Origin: Mammaliicoccus sp. Marseille-Q6498
Lineage (GTDB): Bacteria > Bacillota > Bacilli > Staphylococcales > Staphylococcaceae
NCBI RefSeq assembly: GCF_946151045.1
Contig: NZ_OX267714.1
Coordinates: forward strand, 124,001-188,000
Direction of reading: 5' to 3'
DNA: 64,000 nt
The position numbers were made by a program, and so were the translations under genes. This document shows, in pieces, positions 12,010 through 19,900 of the stretch; positions within the stretch are counted from its first letter, which is position 1, and each line of letters begins with the position of its first letter. The notes under the pieces were generated by a model, which was given only the letters and a program-made list of their open reading frames with translations, made no database searches and was not told the origin of the DNA.

Positions 12010-12681
12010 ATGATGGTCCAACTAAATAAACGATTAACGAAGGTTAGTGAATACCTAAATCACAATAAATTAGCGGATATCGGATCTGATCACGCTTATT
12101 TACCGATATATGCAATTCAAAAAGGATTAATAAAAGAAGCAATAGCGGGAGAAGTAGTTAAAGGGCCATTTTTAGCAGCACAACAAAATACAAAAGAAAA
12201 TGGTTTATCGAACGTCATTGAAATTAGATTAGGTAATGGTCTAGAAGTAATCGATGAAACGGTAGATGTCATTACAATTTGTGGTATGGGTGGACCTTTA
12301 ATTGCTCAAATTATTTCAGAAGGAAAAGATAAATTAAAACATTTTCCTGATTTAGTATTACAAGCTAATATACATGCATTGCCTATTAGGGAAGTATTGC
12401 AAAGTATAGGTTATAAAATTTATGATGAACAAATTATTAAAGATAAAAAGCATATTTACGAAATAATTGTCGCTAAAAAGGGTAAAATGGAATTAGATGA
12501 TATTCAAATGCGCTTTGGTCCAATTTTAGTAGAACGTAAAGATGAATACTTCTTTGAAAAATGGAGAAGAGAAATTAATTCTTTAGAGAAAATAAGTGAT
12601 CAATTAAAAAATCATCAAGATCAAACGAGATATCAAGAAATTAATCAACAAATTCAACAAATTAAAGAGGTGCTTACATGA
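12010..12681 (+). CDS. trmK: tRNA (adenine22-N1)-methyltransferase TrmK
   Basis: 223 residues. A Rossmann SAM-binding fold is seen in the N-terminal half: LADIGSDHAYLPI (motif I) and ITICGMGG. A coiled-coil C-terminus (about 170-223, rich in E, K and Q) is typical of TrmK. It methylates N1 of A22 in tRNA; the family is essential in some Gram-positive pathogens. Tandem ATGs at 12010 and 12013 follow AAGGAA. The last 4 bp overlap the next gene (ATGA), indicating coupling; the same pair is adjacent in other Firmicutes. Confidence 0.93.
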   Translation: MMVQLNKRLTKVSEYLNHNKLADIGSDHAYLPIYAIQKGLIKEAIAGEVVKGPFLAAQQNTKENGLSNVIEIRLGNGLEVIDETVDVITICGMGGPLIAQIISEGKDKLKHFPDLVLQANIHALPIREVLQSIGYKIYDEQIIKDKKHIYEIIVAKKGKMELDDIQMRFGPILVERKDEYFFEKWRREINSLEKISDQLKNHQDQTRYQEINQQIQQIKEVLT

Positions 12682-13769
12682 TTATTAAAGACTTGTTAAA
12701 TATAATCAATAAACATGTACCATTTTCTAGTAGTGAATCTTGGGATAATGTAGGGCTATTAATAGGTACTGAAGAAAGCGAAGTAGAAGGTATTTTAACA
12801 ACTTTAGATTGTACAGAACAAGTTGTTGATGAAGCAATTGATAAGCATATTAATACAATTATTGCGCACCATCCACTTATTTTTAAAGGTGTTAAAAATA
12901 TAAATGACACAAGCTATGGTCCTATTATTCGAAAATTAATTAAACATGATATTAATCTTATCGCACTTCACACAAATTTAGATGTTTATGCTAAAGGTGT
13001 GAGTTACATGATTGGAGATAAAATAGGTCTACAAAACATGTCGATTTTAGATAAGCAAAATGAATCATATTATAAAGTACAAATCTTTGTACCTGATGAA
13101 AATTTAGAAGCGATGAAATCAGTATTTGATGATCATGATTTAGCAAAAACGAAAGAATATAGCAATGTGTTTTTCCAATCCCAAGGAAAAGGACAATTTA
13201 AACCGACTGATCAAGCACAACCACATATTGGTGAAGCAAATAAAACGGAAGTTGTATATGAAACAAAACTAGAATTTATGATTGATGCTAAAGATAAATC
13301 GTTAGCTGAAACATTAATTTATACACATCATCCATACGAAGAACCCGTATTCGACTTCATTGAGATGAAAAAAGACGCAACAAGAGGATTAGGCATCATT
13401 GGCGAACTCAAACAACCAATGTCCGTACAATCATTTGTAGAACTTTATAAGCAAAACTTAAACATTCCAGCCGTAAGATTTATAGGCGACAAAGATAGCA
13501 CTATTAAAAAAGTCGCAATCGTCGGCGGAGCAGGAATAGAATATGCAGAAATTGCTAAAAGTAAGCAAGCAGATTTATTTATAACAGGTGATGTTAAACA
13601 TCACGAAGCATTAGATGCGATGATGGATGGCATAAATGTATTAGACGTTAATCATTATAGTGAGTATGTAATGAAAGATGGTTTGAAATTATTATTAGAA
13701 GATTGGACGAATAATTCTGTTCAAGTAAAAGCTTCTGAATTAAATACAGATCCATATCAATATATGTAA
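12678..13769 (+). CDS. Nif3-like dinuclear metal-centre hexameric protein (YqfO)
   Basis: 363 residues, the long Gram-positive form in which a PII/CutA-like domain (about 130-230) is inserted between the two Nif3 halves. Metal ligands are in IIAHHPLIFKG and LHTNLD in the N half, and in TGDVKHHEALDA and VNHYSEY in the C half. GTP cyclohydrolase 1 type 2 homologue is the usual label, but no reaction is firmly established. Structures of relatives show hexamers with a dinuclear metal site. Start overlaps trmK by 4 bp. Confidence 0.93.
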   Translation: MIIKDLLNIINKHVPFSSSESWDNVGLLIGTEESEVEGILTTLDCTEQVVDEAIDKHINTIIAHHPLIFKGVKNINDTSYGPIIRKLIKHDINLIALHTNLDVYAKGVSYMIGDKIGLQNMSILDKQNESYYKVQIFVPDENLEAMKSVFDDHDLAKTKEYSNVFFQSQGKGQFKPTDQAQPHIGEANKTEVVYETKLEFMIDAKDKSLAETLIYTHHPYEEPVFDFIEMKKDATRGLGIIGELKQPMSVQSFVELYKQNLNIPAVRFIGDKDSTIKKVAIVGGAGIEYAEIAKSKQADLFITGDVKHHEALDAMMDGINVLDVNHYSEYVMKDGLKLLLEDWTNNSVQVKASELNTDPYQYM

Positions 13770-13775
13770 ACAAAA

Positions 13776-13812
13776 AGCCACGATGAAAACTAAATGTTTT
13801 CCTCGTGGTTTC
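13776..13812. terminator. Terminator hairpin after the Nif3-like gene (first direct repeat)
   Basis: GCCACGATGAAAAC pairs with GTTTTCCTCGTGG across a 5-nt loop, followed by only three T residues (TTT) before the repeat element begins. The second copy at 14184-14221 keeps the full stem and T-run. Confidence 0.75.
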
Positions 13813-13859
13813 AGAGTGTAGATAAAGTCACTTAAAGTGAAGTTGTTGGAAGTTTTTAT

Positions 13860-14068
13860 CTCTAACTAGATTGTTTTTGTATTCTTTCTAGTTAGAAATT
13901 CTAACTAGATTGTTTGTGCAAGTCTTTCGAGTTAGAGCTAAAAACGAATGAAATTGATGTGATATTACACTTTTTTATAAGCAAAATAGCTCTTACTAGA
14001 TTGTTTTATACATTCTTTCTAGTTAGAAATTCTAACTAGATTGTTTGCTCAAGTCTTTCGAGTAAGAA
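13860..14068. repeat. Two tandem palindromic units with CTAACTAG/CTAGTTAG arms
   Basis: Units 13860-13937 and 13990-14068 share most positions. In each, the outer arms pair. Unit 1 has CTCTAACTAGA with TCGAGTTAGAG, and unit 2 has CTCTTACTAGA with TCGAGTAAGAA. The AACT/AGTT pair of unit 1 is swapped to TACT/AGTA in unit 2, a two-sided change that keeps pairing. The middle of each unit is a perfect dyad, TCTAGTTAGAA-A-TTCTAACTAGA. The same arm type recurs at 59453-59526. Confidence 0.85.
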
Positions 14069-14072
14069 TAAA

Positions 14073-14164
14073 AACCGATTAAAAATGAGACGCCTGAGGG
14101 AATAGTACAAGTCGAAGACTACAGGCTGAGACTGTACCCTAGGCAAGCGAGTTTTTAATCGGTT
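14073..14164. repeat. Structured core of the dispersed repeat, copy 1
   Basis: 92 bp. The ends AACCGATTAAAAA and TTTTTAATCGGTT are perfectly complementary. Inside, GCCT-GAGGG-GTAC can pair with GTACCCTAGGC, and AGTC-GAA-GACT forms a small hairpin. It is nearly identical to 59535-59626 and very similar to 21265-21355. Confidence 0.9.
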
Positions 14165-14183
14165 AAGTTTAACTACAAACTGA

Positions 14184-14221
14184 AGCCACGATGAAAACTA
14201 AATGTTTTCCTCGTGGCTTTT
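14184..14221. terminator. Terminator hairpin after ispH (second direct repeat)
   Basis: AAGCCACGATGAAAAC pairs with GTTTTCCTCGTGGCTT, followed by T residues. It is the full-length copy of the hairpin at 13776-13812 and can stop transcription from either side. Confidence 0.85.
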
Positions 14222-14234
14222 GTCTACTATATTA

Positions 14235-15203
14235 TTACTTCATAATTTCTACTGGTTTTGGTTTTTTAATTTTAGGTAATATTTTATCAACTGGCACATT
14301 ACTTGAAAGTGCATCAGTTGGAATATCAGTAGGATCATAGTTCTTAATATAATCAATAACTTCTTTAACAATTGGAGTAGGTGTAGATGCACCAGCTGTT
14401 ACAGCTACTGAACTGACACCTTGTAACCATTCAACTTTAAGTTCGCTTAAATCAGAAACTCGATACGCATTTGTATGTGCAATTTCTTTAGAAACTTGAG
14501 CAAGTCTATTTGAGTTATTACTCTTAGGATCACCAACTACAATTAATAAATCAGCTTGGTCTGCTTGTGTAGCAACAGCTTCTTGTCTTACTTGAGTGGC
14601 TAAACAAATTTCCTCATGAATTTCTATATGTGGGAATTTATCTTTTAATTCGTCCATAAGATGTTTAACATCCCATTGAGACATTGTCGTTTGGTTCGTT
14701 ACGATTAATTTTTGATTTTTAAGTGACTCTGGTAATGCTTGAATATCTTCTATCGTTTCAATTAAATGAACGACATCTGGTGCAACACCAACTGCGCCTT
14801 CTGGTTCTGGATGTCCTTTTTTACCAATGTAAATGACATTGTATCCATCAGCTTTAACCTTTCTGATGAGTTGATGTGTATTCTCTACATCTGGACAAGT
14901 AGCATCTATACATACAAGTCCTTTTTCTTTTGCACGTTTTTTCACTTCAGGTGAAACACCGTGAGCAGTAAAAATAACTGTACCTTCGTTAATTTGTTCC
15001 AAAATTTCTAATCTGTTTGGACCATCTAATGTGATGATACCGTCTGACTCAAATGCATCAGTGACATGTTTGTTATGAACAATCATACCAAGTATATATA
15101 TTGGACGAGGAAGTGACTTATCAAGTGAAGCATTTCTAGCAATGACCATTGCATCTACAACACCATAACAATAACCTCTCGGAGTAATTTTTATAATTTC
15201 CAT
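14235..15203 (-). CDS. ispH: 4-hydroxy-3-methylbut-2-enyl diphosphate reductase (IspH/LytB)
   Basis: 322 residues. The iron-sulfur cysteines are in GYCYGV (C12), DATCPDV (C96) and EICLATQ. The TAHGVSPEV and SNNSNRLA substrate motifs are present. It reduces HMBPP to IPP and DMAPP, the last step of the MEP isoprenoid pathway. The ribosome site GGAGGGCAATCC lies before ATG 15203. ispG (21999-23099) and dxs (54415-56292) in this window show that the MEP route is used. It is divergent from cshB and convergent with the Nif3-like gene. Confidence 0.97.
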   Translation of the reverse strand: MEIIKITPRGYCYGVVDAMVIARNASLDKSLPRPIYILGMIVHNKHVTDAFESDGIITLDGPNRLEILEQINEGTVIFTAHGVSPEVKKRAKEKGLVCIDATCPDVENTHQLIRKVKADGYNVIYIGKKGHPEPEGAVGVAPDVVHLIETIEDIQALPESLKNQKLIVTNQTTMSQWDVKHLMDELKDKFPHIEIHEEICLATQVRQEAVATQADQADLLIVVGDPKSNNSNRLAQVSKEIAHTNAYRVSDLSELKVEWLQGVSSVAVTAGASTPTPIVKEVIDYIKNYDPTDIPTDALSSNVPVDKILPKIKKPKPVEIMK

Positions 15204-15351
15204 GGATTGCCCTCCTTCATTAAATCTATTATAACAAGTGTCAAGTATGAATGAAACTAATTAAAATTTCAAAATAAACCTGTAAGTCTATCTTATTGTA
15301 ATAAATTACTATATAATGTATTGAGTGAAAAAGAAACGAGGAGGGTCGCTT

Positions 15352-16686
15352 ATGTCTAAGCATCCATTTGAACATTTCCAATTAGGGAATGAATTAGTAG
15401 AGGCTGTAAAAGATCTACATTTTGAACAGCCTACAGAAGTACAGCGTAGAGTAATACCAAAAATTAAAAAAGGGTCCAATATAATAGGACAATCTCAAAC
15501 AGGTACTGGTAAGTCTCATGCATTCTTATTACCATTATTTGATAAAATAGATGTTGATTTAAAAGAACCACAAATTATTATATTAGCTCCTACAAGAGAG
15601 TTAGCAAAACAATTGTACGATGCAGCATCCCATTTAGCGCAATTTAAAGAGGGAATTAAAGTTAATTTGTATATTGGTGGTACAGATAAGTCTAGAGATA
15701 TAGACAAGTCTAAAAACACACCGCAAGTCATTGTGGGTACACCAAATAGAATTGATGACATGGCTGTAGAAAGAGCATTAGATTTACATTTAGCTAAAGC
15801 AGTTGTAATCGATGAAGCAGACTTAATGATTGATTTAGGATTTATGCCTAAAGTTGATAGTGTTGCGAGTAGAGTAGATAGTTCTGCACAAGTATGTGTA
15901 TTCAGTGCTACAATACCAAAAGCTTTACATCCTTTCTTAAACAAATATCTTAGTAATCCAGAATTTGTTGAAATAGAAACGAAAACATCAAATAAAGATA
16001 ATATCGATTTTTATTTAATACCTACTAAAGGTGAAGAAAAACAAGCTAAAATATTAAAAGTTATGAAAGTCATTAATCCTTACCTTGCTATTATTTTTGC
16101 AAATAGTAGAGATAGAGCAGATGAACTTGTTGCACATTTATCTCAAGAAGGATACAAAGTTGGTGTCATTCACGGTGGATTAACGCCGAGAGAAAGAACA
16201 CAACAAATGAAACGTATTAAACAACTAGATTTCGAATTTGTTGTAGCTAGTGATTTAGCATCTCGAGGTATTGATATTGATGGTGTCAGTCATGTTATTA
16301 ATTATGACTTACCAAAAGAAATTGATTTCTTTACACACAGAGTAGGTAGAACAGGTCGTGGAGATTATAAAGGTGTCGCAATTACATTGTATACACCAGA
16401 TGAAGACGATTTAATTACTCAAATCGAGAAAAATAATTATGTCTTTAAACATGTAGATATTAAAAATGATGAATTTGTAGAAATAAAAGATAGACAAAAA
16501 AGAACAAGACGTGTTTATAAAGAAGATAATATCGAAAATTCTTTAAAACAAAAAATTAAAAGAAATAATAAAAACAAAGTTAAACCAGGTTATAAAAAGA
16601 AATTTAAGAGAGATTTAGACGAGCTGAAATTCAAAGAAAAGAAAGCTCACTCAAAACGTACTAAAAAACAAGGCAGAAAAGGATAG
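15352..16686 (+). CDS. cshB: DEAD-box RNA helicase CshB
   Basis: 444 residues from ATG 15352, chosen because GAGGAGGG lies 10 nt upstream; an in-frame ATG at 15325 would precede that ribosome site. The Q motif is FEQPTEVQRRVIP, motif I QTGTGKS, motif II DEAD, motif III SAT and motif VI HRVGRTGR. The C-terminal tail (about 390-444) is very Lys/Arg-rich. CshB-type helicases unwind structured RNA, aiding ribosome biogenesis and cold growth. The tail and downstream nfo match the Bacillus cshB-nfo order. Confidence 0.95.
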   Translation: MSKHPFEHFQLGNELVEAVKDLHFEQPTEVQRRVIPKIKKGSNIIGQSQTGTGKSHAFLLPLFDKIDVDLKEPQIIILAPTRELAKQLYDAASHLAQFKEGIKVNLYIGGTDKSRDIDKSKNTPQVIVGTPNRIDDMAVERALDLHLAKAVVIDEADLMIDLGFMPKVDSVASRVDSSAQVCVFSATIPKALHPFLNKYLSNPEFVEIETKTSNKDNIDFYLIPTKGEEKQAKILKVMKVINPYLAIIFANSRDRADELVAHLSQEGYKVGVIHGGLTPRERTQQMKRIKQLDFEFVVASDLASRGIDIDGVSHVINYDLPKEIDFFTHRVGRTGRGDYKGVAITLYTPDEDDLITQIEKNNYVFKHVDIKNDEFVEIKDRQKRTRRVYKEDNIENSLKQKIKRNNKNKVKPGYKKKFKRDLDELKFKEKKAHSKRTKKQGRKG

Positions 16687-16695
16687 GTGTCATAT

Positions 16696-17586
16696 ATGTT
16701 AATCGGATCACACGTTTCTATGAGTGGTAAGAAGATGTTGCTACAAGCAGCTGAAGAAGCAGCAAGTTATAATGCTTCAACATTTATGATTTATACTGGC
16801 GCACCACAAAATACAAGACGTAAAAAAATTGAAGATTTGAATATAGAAAATGGTAAAGCAGCTATGAAAGAATACGGCTTATCAAATATTGTCGTACATG
16901 CGCCTTACATTATCAATATTGCAAATACTACAAAGCCTGAAGTATTTAATTTAGGCGTTGAATTTTTACAATCTGAAATAGAACGAACTGAAGCACTTGG
17001 TGCTAAAGATATCGTTCTTCATCCAGGTGCTCATGTTGGCGCTGGAGAAGAAAAAGGTATTAAAAAAATTATTGAAGGCTTAAATGAAGTCTTAACAAAT
17101 AACAATGATGTTCGTATTGCTTTAGAAACAATGGCAGGTAAAGGATCTGAATGTGGTAAAACATTCGAAGAACTTGCTCAAATCATAGACGGTGTTGACA
17201 ATAATGAAAGATTATCCGTTTGTTTTGATACTTGTCACACTAATGATGCTGGATATAACGTTAAAGAAGACTTCGATGGCGTTTTAAATGAATTTGATAA
17301 AATCGTAGGTATTGATAGAATTAAAGTGTTACACGTTAACGATAGTAAAAATCCTCAAGGTGCTAGAAAAGATAGACATGAAAATATCGGTTTTGGTTCA
17401 ATAGGATACGATGCGTTACACTATATTGTTAATCATGAAGCATTTAACGATGTTCCTAAAATTTTAGAAACACCATATGTTGGAGATGACAAAAAGAATA
17501 AAAAACCACCATATAAATACGAAATTGAAATGATTAAAAATGGAACATTTGATCCAGATTTAAAAGATAAAATATTTAATCAATAA
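16696..17586 (+). CDS. nfo: Endonuclease IV (AP endonuclease)
   Basis: 296 residues from ATG 16696; an upstream in-frame GTG at 16687 abuts the cshB stop and is less likely. TIM-barrel metal ligands are seen in [62 protein letters not shown] and ILETPY, a full set for the three-zinc enzyme. It cuts DNA 5' to abasic sites in base excision repair. It follows cshB by 9 bp and ends in a good terminator. Confidence 0.97.
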   Translation: MLIGSHVSMSGKKMLLQAAEEAASYNASTFMIYTGAPQNTRRKKIEDLNIENGKAAMKEYGLSNIVVHAPYIINIANTTKPEVFNLGVEFLQSEIERTEALGAKDIVLHPGAHVGAGEEKGIKKIIEGLNEVLTNNNDVRIALETMAGKGSECGKTFEELAQIIDGVDNNERLSVCFDTCHTNDAGYNVKEDFDGVLNEFDKIVGIDRIKVLHVNDSKNPQGARKDRHENIGFGSIGYDALHYIVNHEAFNDVPKILETPYVGDDKKNKKPPYKYEIEMIKNGTFDPDLKDKIFNQ

Positions 17587-17604
17587 TTGAATATGATTCC
17601 TAAT

Positions 17605-17635
17605 AAAGAATGCTATTTTTATAGCATTCTTTTTA
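17605..17635 (+). terminator. Terminator after nfo
   Basis: A 12-bp stem AAAGAATGCTAT / ATAGCATTCTTT with a 4-nt loop and T-run. Confidence 0.9.
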
Positions 17636-17637
17636 TT

Positions 17638-17652
17638 TCGTAAGCGTTACTA
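17638..17652 (+). promoter_or_regulatory. Zur-box-like operator of the zinc ATPase gene
   Basis: TCGTAAGCGTTACTA matches the 7-1-7 Zur palindrome TCGTAAT-N-ATTACGA at 11 of 14 defined positions. It directly abuts the -35 element at 17653. A better copy precedes the permease gene (19723-19737), and the operon ends in zur, which supports the call. Confidence 0.6.
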
Positions 17653-17681
17653 TTTACATTTATAATTATTCATTGTATAGT
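17653..17681 (+). promoter_or_regulatory. Promoter of the zinc ABC ATPase gene
   Basis: TTTACA (17653-17658), 17 bp, TATAGT (17676-17681), about 24 bp before the ATG. The adjacent Zur box would allow repression by zinc-loaded Zur. Confidence 0.6.
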
Positions 17682-17704
17682 ATTCTATTGACGAGGTGAA
17701 CAAA

Positions 17705-18508
17705 ATGGAAAATAGAACACCAATTTTTGAATTAAAAGATATAAGTTATAGTTATCCAAATAAATTAGCACTTACCGATATTAATATACAAATTTATAAA
17801 GGCGACTTTTTAGCTATTGTTGGCCCAAATGGTTCTGGTAAATCTACGCTATTAAAATTAATTCTAGGTTTATTACCATTGCAAAAAGGTGACATCTTCA
17901 TAAGTGGTAAAAAAATAAATCAGTATAAATCTTGGGAAGAAATCAGTTATGTTTCTCAAAAATCCAATGCGTTTAGTTCTGGATTTCCAGCTACTGTAAA
18001 AGAAGTTGTAATGAGTGGCTTAACAAAAAATAAAAGTTTATTTAAGTGGTTTAATAGTGATGATGCTAAACAAGTTGATGAAATATTAGATCGTTTAAAT
18101 ATTAGTGAATTAAAAAATGAAAATATTGCCCAATTATCAGGTGGACAACAACAAAGAACGTTTATTGCTAGAGCATTAATCTCAAAACCTAGCATTTTAA
18201 TTTTAGATGAACCTACAGTAGGAATTGATGCGAGACACGTATCTGAGTTCTATCAGTTGTTAACACAGCTTAAGGAAGAAGGTATTACAATAATACTTGT
18301 TACACATGATATCGGTGTTGTAGCAGATACTGCTAGTAAAGTGGCATGTTTAAATCAACACATTCATTTCCACGGATCAAGTGAGTCATTCAAATCACTT
18401 GATGAAGTTTCAATATCTAAAATATATGGTCATCCAGTACAATTTGTTGATCATCAACATGAAAGAGATTGTTGTGCAAATGAAGTGGTTGAAGAAGCTG
18501 TAAAATAA
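17705..18508 (+). CDS. znuC: Zinc ABC transporter ATP-binding protein (ZnuC/MreA type)
   Basis: 267 residues from ATG 17705, with ribosome site GAGGTGA; the GTG at 17696 is part of that site. Walker A is GPNGSGKST, the signature LSGGQQQR, Walker B LILDEPT, and the H-loop VTHDIG. The C-terminus has a His/Cys-rich stretch (VDHQHERDCC) that could bind metal. It powers uptake of divalent metal, most likely zinc given the Zur box upstream. The partner permease is displaced 1.4 kb downstream by an inverted TauE gene. The binding protein is not in this window. Confidence 0.88.
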   Translation: MENRTPIFELKDISYSYPNKLALTDINIQIYKGDFLAIVGPNGSGKSTLLKLILGLLPLQKGDIFISGKKINQYKSWEEISYVSQKSNAFSSGFPATVKEVVMSGLTKNKSLFKWFNSDDAKQVDEILDRLNISELKNENIAQLSGGQQQRTFIARALISKPSILILDEPTVGIDARHVSEFYQLLTQLKEEGITIILVTHDIGVVADTASKVACLNQHIHFHGSSESFKSLDEVSISKIYGHPVQFVDHQHERDCCANEVVEEAVK

Positions 18509-18519
18509 ATATATAAAAG

Positions 18520-18561
18520 TAACTAAGAGATAGGGAAGTTATTATCCCTATCTCTTAGTTA
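18520..18561. terminator. Bidirectional terminator between znuC and the TauE gene
   Basis: A 17-bp stem: TAACTAAGAGATAGGGA pairs with TCCCTATCTCTTAGTTA around an 8-nt loop. It is shared by convergent genes, so the ATPase transcript probably ends here and does not reach the permease. Confidence 0.88.
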
Positions 18562-18573
18562 TTTAAATTAATT

Positions 18574-19464
18574 TTATGATGAAACGTTATAGTTTAATGC
18601 AAGTTTCTTATTTCTAAAGAATACGTATGTTACTAATGAAATCCAAGTTAAAACGATAAGAATTTTAATAATTGTAATTGTTACTGAACTGTCTATAAAA
18701 GTACCAAGTAACACATTAGAATTTGTAAATATAATTAATCCGCCAACACCAACTGCTAGAACATTTAAAGGAACTGTTTTAACTAACCATGCTGAAATTG
18801 GAGCGGCGATTACGCCTCCAACACTTAATGAAACGACTAGTAACCAATTAATCGAACTCCAATCAAGGAAAATTAAGAATCCTAGAGAAGAGAAGATAGT
18901 AACAAAGAATTCACTTGCTGAAACGGTTCCTATTACATATCTTGGTTCTAATTTTTTGCTAGATAATAGTAGTGGCGTATTGACTGGACCCCAACCACCA
19001 CCACCAACTGAATCTAAAAATCCTGCAATTGCTGCTTGTGGAATGAGGATGAAATTAGGGATTTTATGTGCGCCTTTAACATGTTCTTTAGTGCTTGGTT
19101 TTTTAATTGTAAATTGATATAGAATATAGATACCTAAAGATAATAAAAATAGAGAGATAAATGGTTTAATATTTTCGCTATTAATATTACTTAAAAATGA
19201 TGCACCTATAAATGCAGCGATAGAACCAGGTATGGCAAGTTTTAAGACTGCGGGTTTATACACATTCTTGAATTTAAGATGTGAAGCGCCAGATGCTGCA
19301 GTAGTTAATATTTCAGAAAAGTGAACTGTAGCAGATGCAATTGCTGGTGCAACACCAAATGTAAGTAATACTGAAGAAGAGGATGCACCGAATCCCATTC
19401 CTAATGAACCGTCAACTAGTTGTGCTAAGAATCCTGCAAGGGCAAAAACAATTATTTTTCTCAT
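18574..19464 (-). CDS. TauE/SafE (TSUP) family sulfite/anion exporter-like membrane protein
   Basis: 296 residues with about eight hydrophobic segments. The family repeat GFLAQLVDGSLGMGFGAS is near the N-terminus, and its pseudo-repeat AAIAGFLDSVGGGGWGPVNTPLLL is in the middle. TSUP proteins move sulfite, sulfonates or related anions. Substrate here is unknown. It lies inverted between the two structural genes of the zinc transporter, which are adjacent in related bacteria, so it looks inserted. The start ATG 19464 follows AAGGAGTG. No sulfur-metabolism gene sits nearby to hint at substrate. Confidence 0.87.
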   Translation of the reverse strand: MRKIIVFALAGFLAQLVDGSLGMGFGASSSSVLLTFGVAPAIASATVHFSEILTTAASGASHLKFKNVYKPAVLKLAIPGSIAAFIGASFLSNINSENIKPFISLFLLSLGIYILYQFTIKKPSTKEHVKGAHKIPNFILIPQAAIAGFLDSVGGGGWGPVNTPLLLSSKKLEPRYVIGTVSASEFFVTIFSSLGFLIFLDWSSINWLLVVSLSVGGVIAAPISAWLVKTVPLNVLAVGVGGLIIFTNSNVLLGTFIDSSVTITIIKILIVLTWISLVTYVFFRNKKLALNYNVSS

Positions 19465-19896
19465 ATGTATACACTCCTTATTTATGGTATAACGTTTCAG
19501 GAATAAAATAATTTTATAGTCATATTAAACTGATTTGTTTACTCGGAATAAAGATTAAAAAATTAAGTCATGGATTCATGACAAATTTAAAATACTTATT
19601 CAATTTAATAGTTTGAATTGTTAGAAAATTATTTTTCTGATTTCTTTATACTAATGTATACATATATGAATGTCAACTTTAATTTGAAATAAAATAGATG
19701 TTTAAAGTTTTAGAGGTTGATTTCGTAATCAATACGATTTAAACTACTATAAGTGAGTTATTATTAAAGATATAAAAAAAAAGATATTTAAAATTATTTA
19801 TTGAAAGATACGAAGGAGAAAGAATATGTCGAATAAAAAATGGACTACGAAAAATAAGTTTAAAGTAGTGCTCCAATATAAAGGAGCGTGTTCCAT
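19465..19896. other. 432-bp non-coding region between the TauE gene and the zinc permease
   Basis: Very AT-rich. It holds the Zur-box promoter (19717-19745) and a short reading frame resembling a transposase start (19826-19900). An ATGTATACATAT palindrome lies near 19656-19667. Nothing else is recognised. Confidence 0.6.
19717..19745 (+). promoter_or_regulatory. Zur-controlled promoter of the permease-zur unit
   Basis: TTGATT (19717-19722), 17-bp spacer, TAAACT (19740-19745). The spacer is filled by TCGTAATCAATACGA (19723-19737), which differs from the Zur palindrome TCGTAAT-N-ATTACGA at one position and continues into TTT. Zur bound here would cover the promoter. It gives the downstream permease and zur genes their own zinc-responsive start. 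Confidence 0.75.
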
Positions 19897-19900
19897 GTGA
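19826..19900 (+). pseudogene. Possible remnant of an IS3-type transposase orfA start
   Basis: A 24-residue frame, MSNKKWTTKNKFKVVLQYKG then ACSM, with its own ribosome site GAAGGAG. 'KKWTxxxKFKVVLQ...KG' resembles the first helix of IS3-family OrfA proteins. The similarity stops at KG, exactly where the permease ribosome site AAAGGAG begins. It overlaps the permease start by 4 bp. It could equally be a chance or leader peptide. Confidence 0.35.

Larger units (their letters stand above)
13776..14216. repeat. Composite intergenic repeat element, copy 1, flanked by 33-nt direct repeats
   Basis: This fills the convergent gap between the Nif3-like gene and ispH. The terminator hairpin at 13776-13808 recurs as an identical 33-nt sequence at 14184-14216. 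Between them, in order, are: a left module (about 13817-13859), two 78-79-bp imperfect palindromic units (13860-13937 and 13990-14068) built from CTAACTAG / CTAGTTAG arms, and a 92-bp core (14073-14164) shared with two other loci. Short inverted ends TGTAGATAAA (13817-13826) and TTTAACTACA (14168-14177) are visible. No protein is encoded. I do not recognise the family; it could be a MITE-like or terminator-associated element. Confidence 0.85.

Noticed and set aside
13860-14068. Short spaced repeats as a CRISPR array
   Set aside because: There are only two 78-79-bp units plus sub-hairpins, the units are palindromic throughout, spacers are not uniform and no cas genes are nearby.
15312-15317. 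TATAAT as the cshB promoter
   Set aside because: The -10 is perfect and in a plausible place, but no acceptable -35 lies 16-18 bp upstream, so I did not call a promoter.
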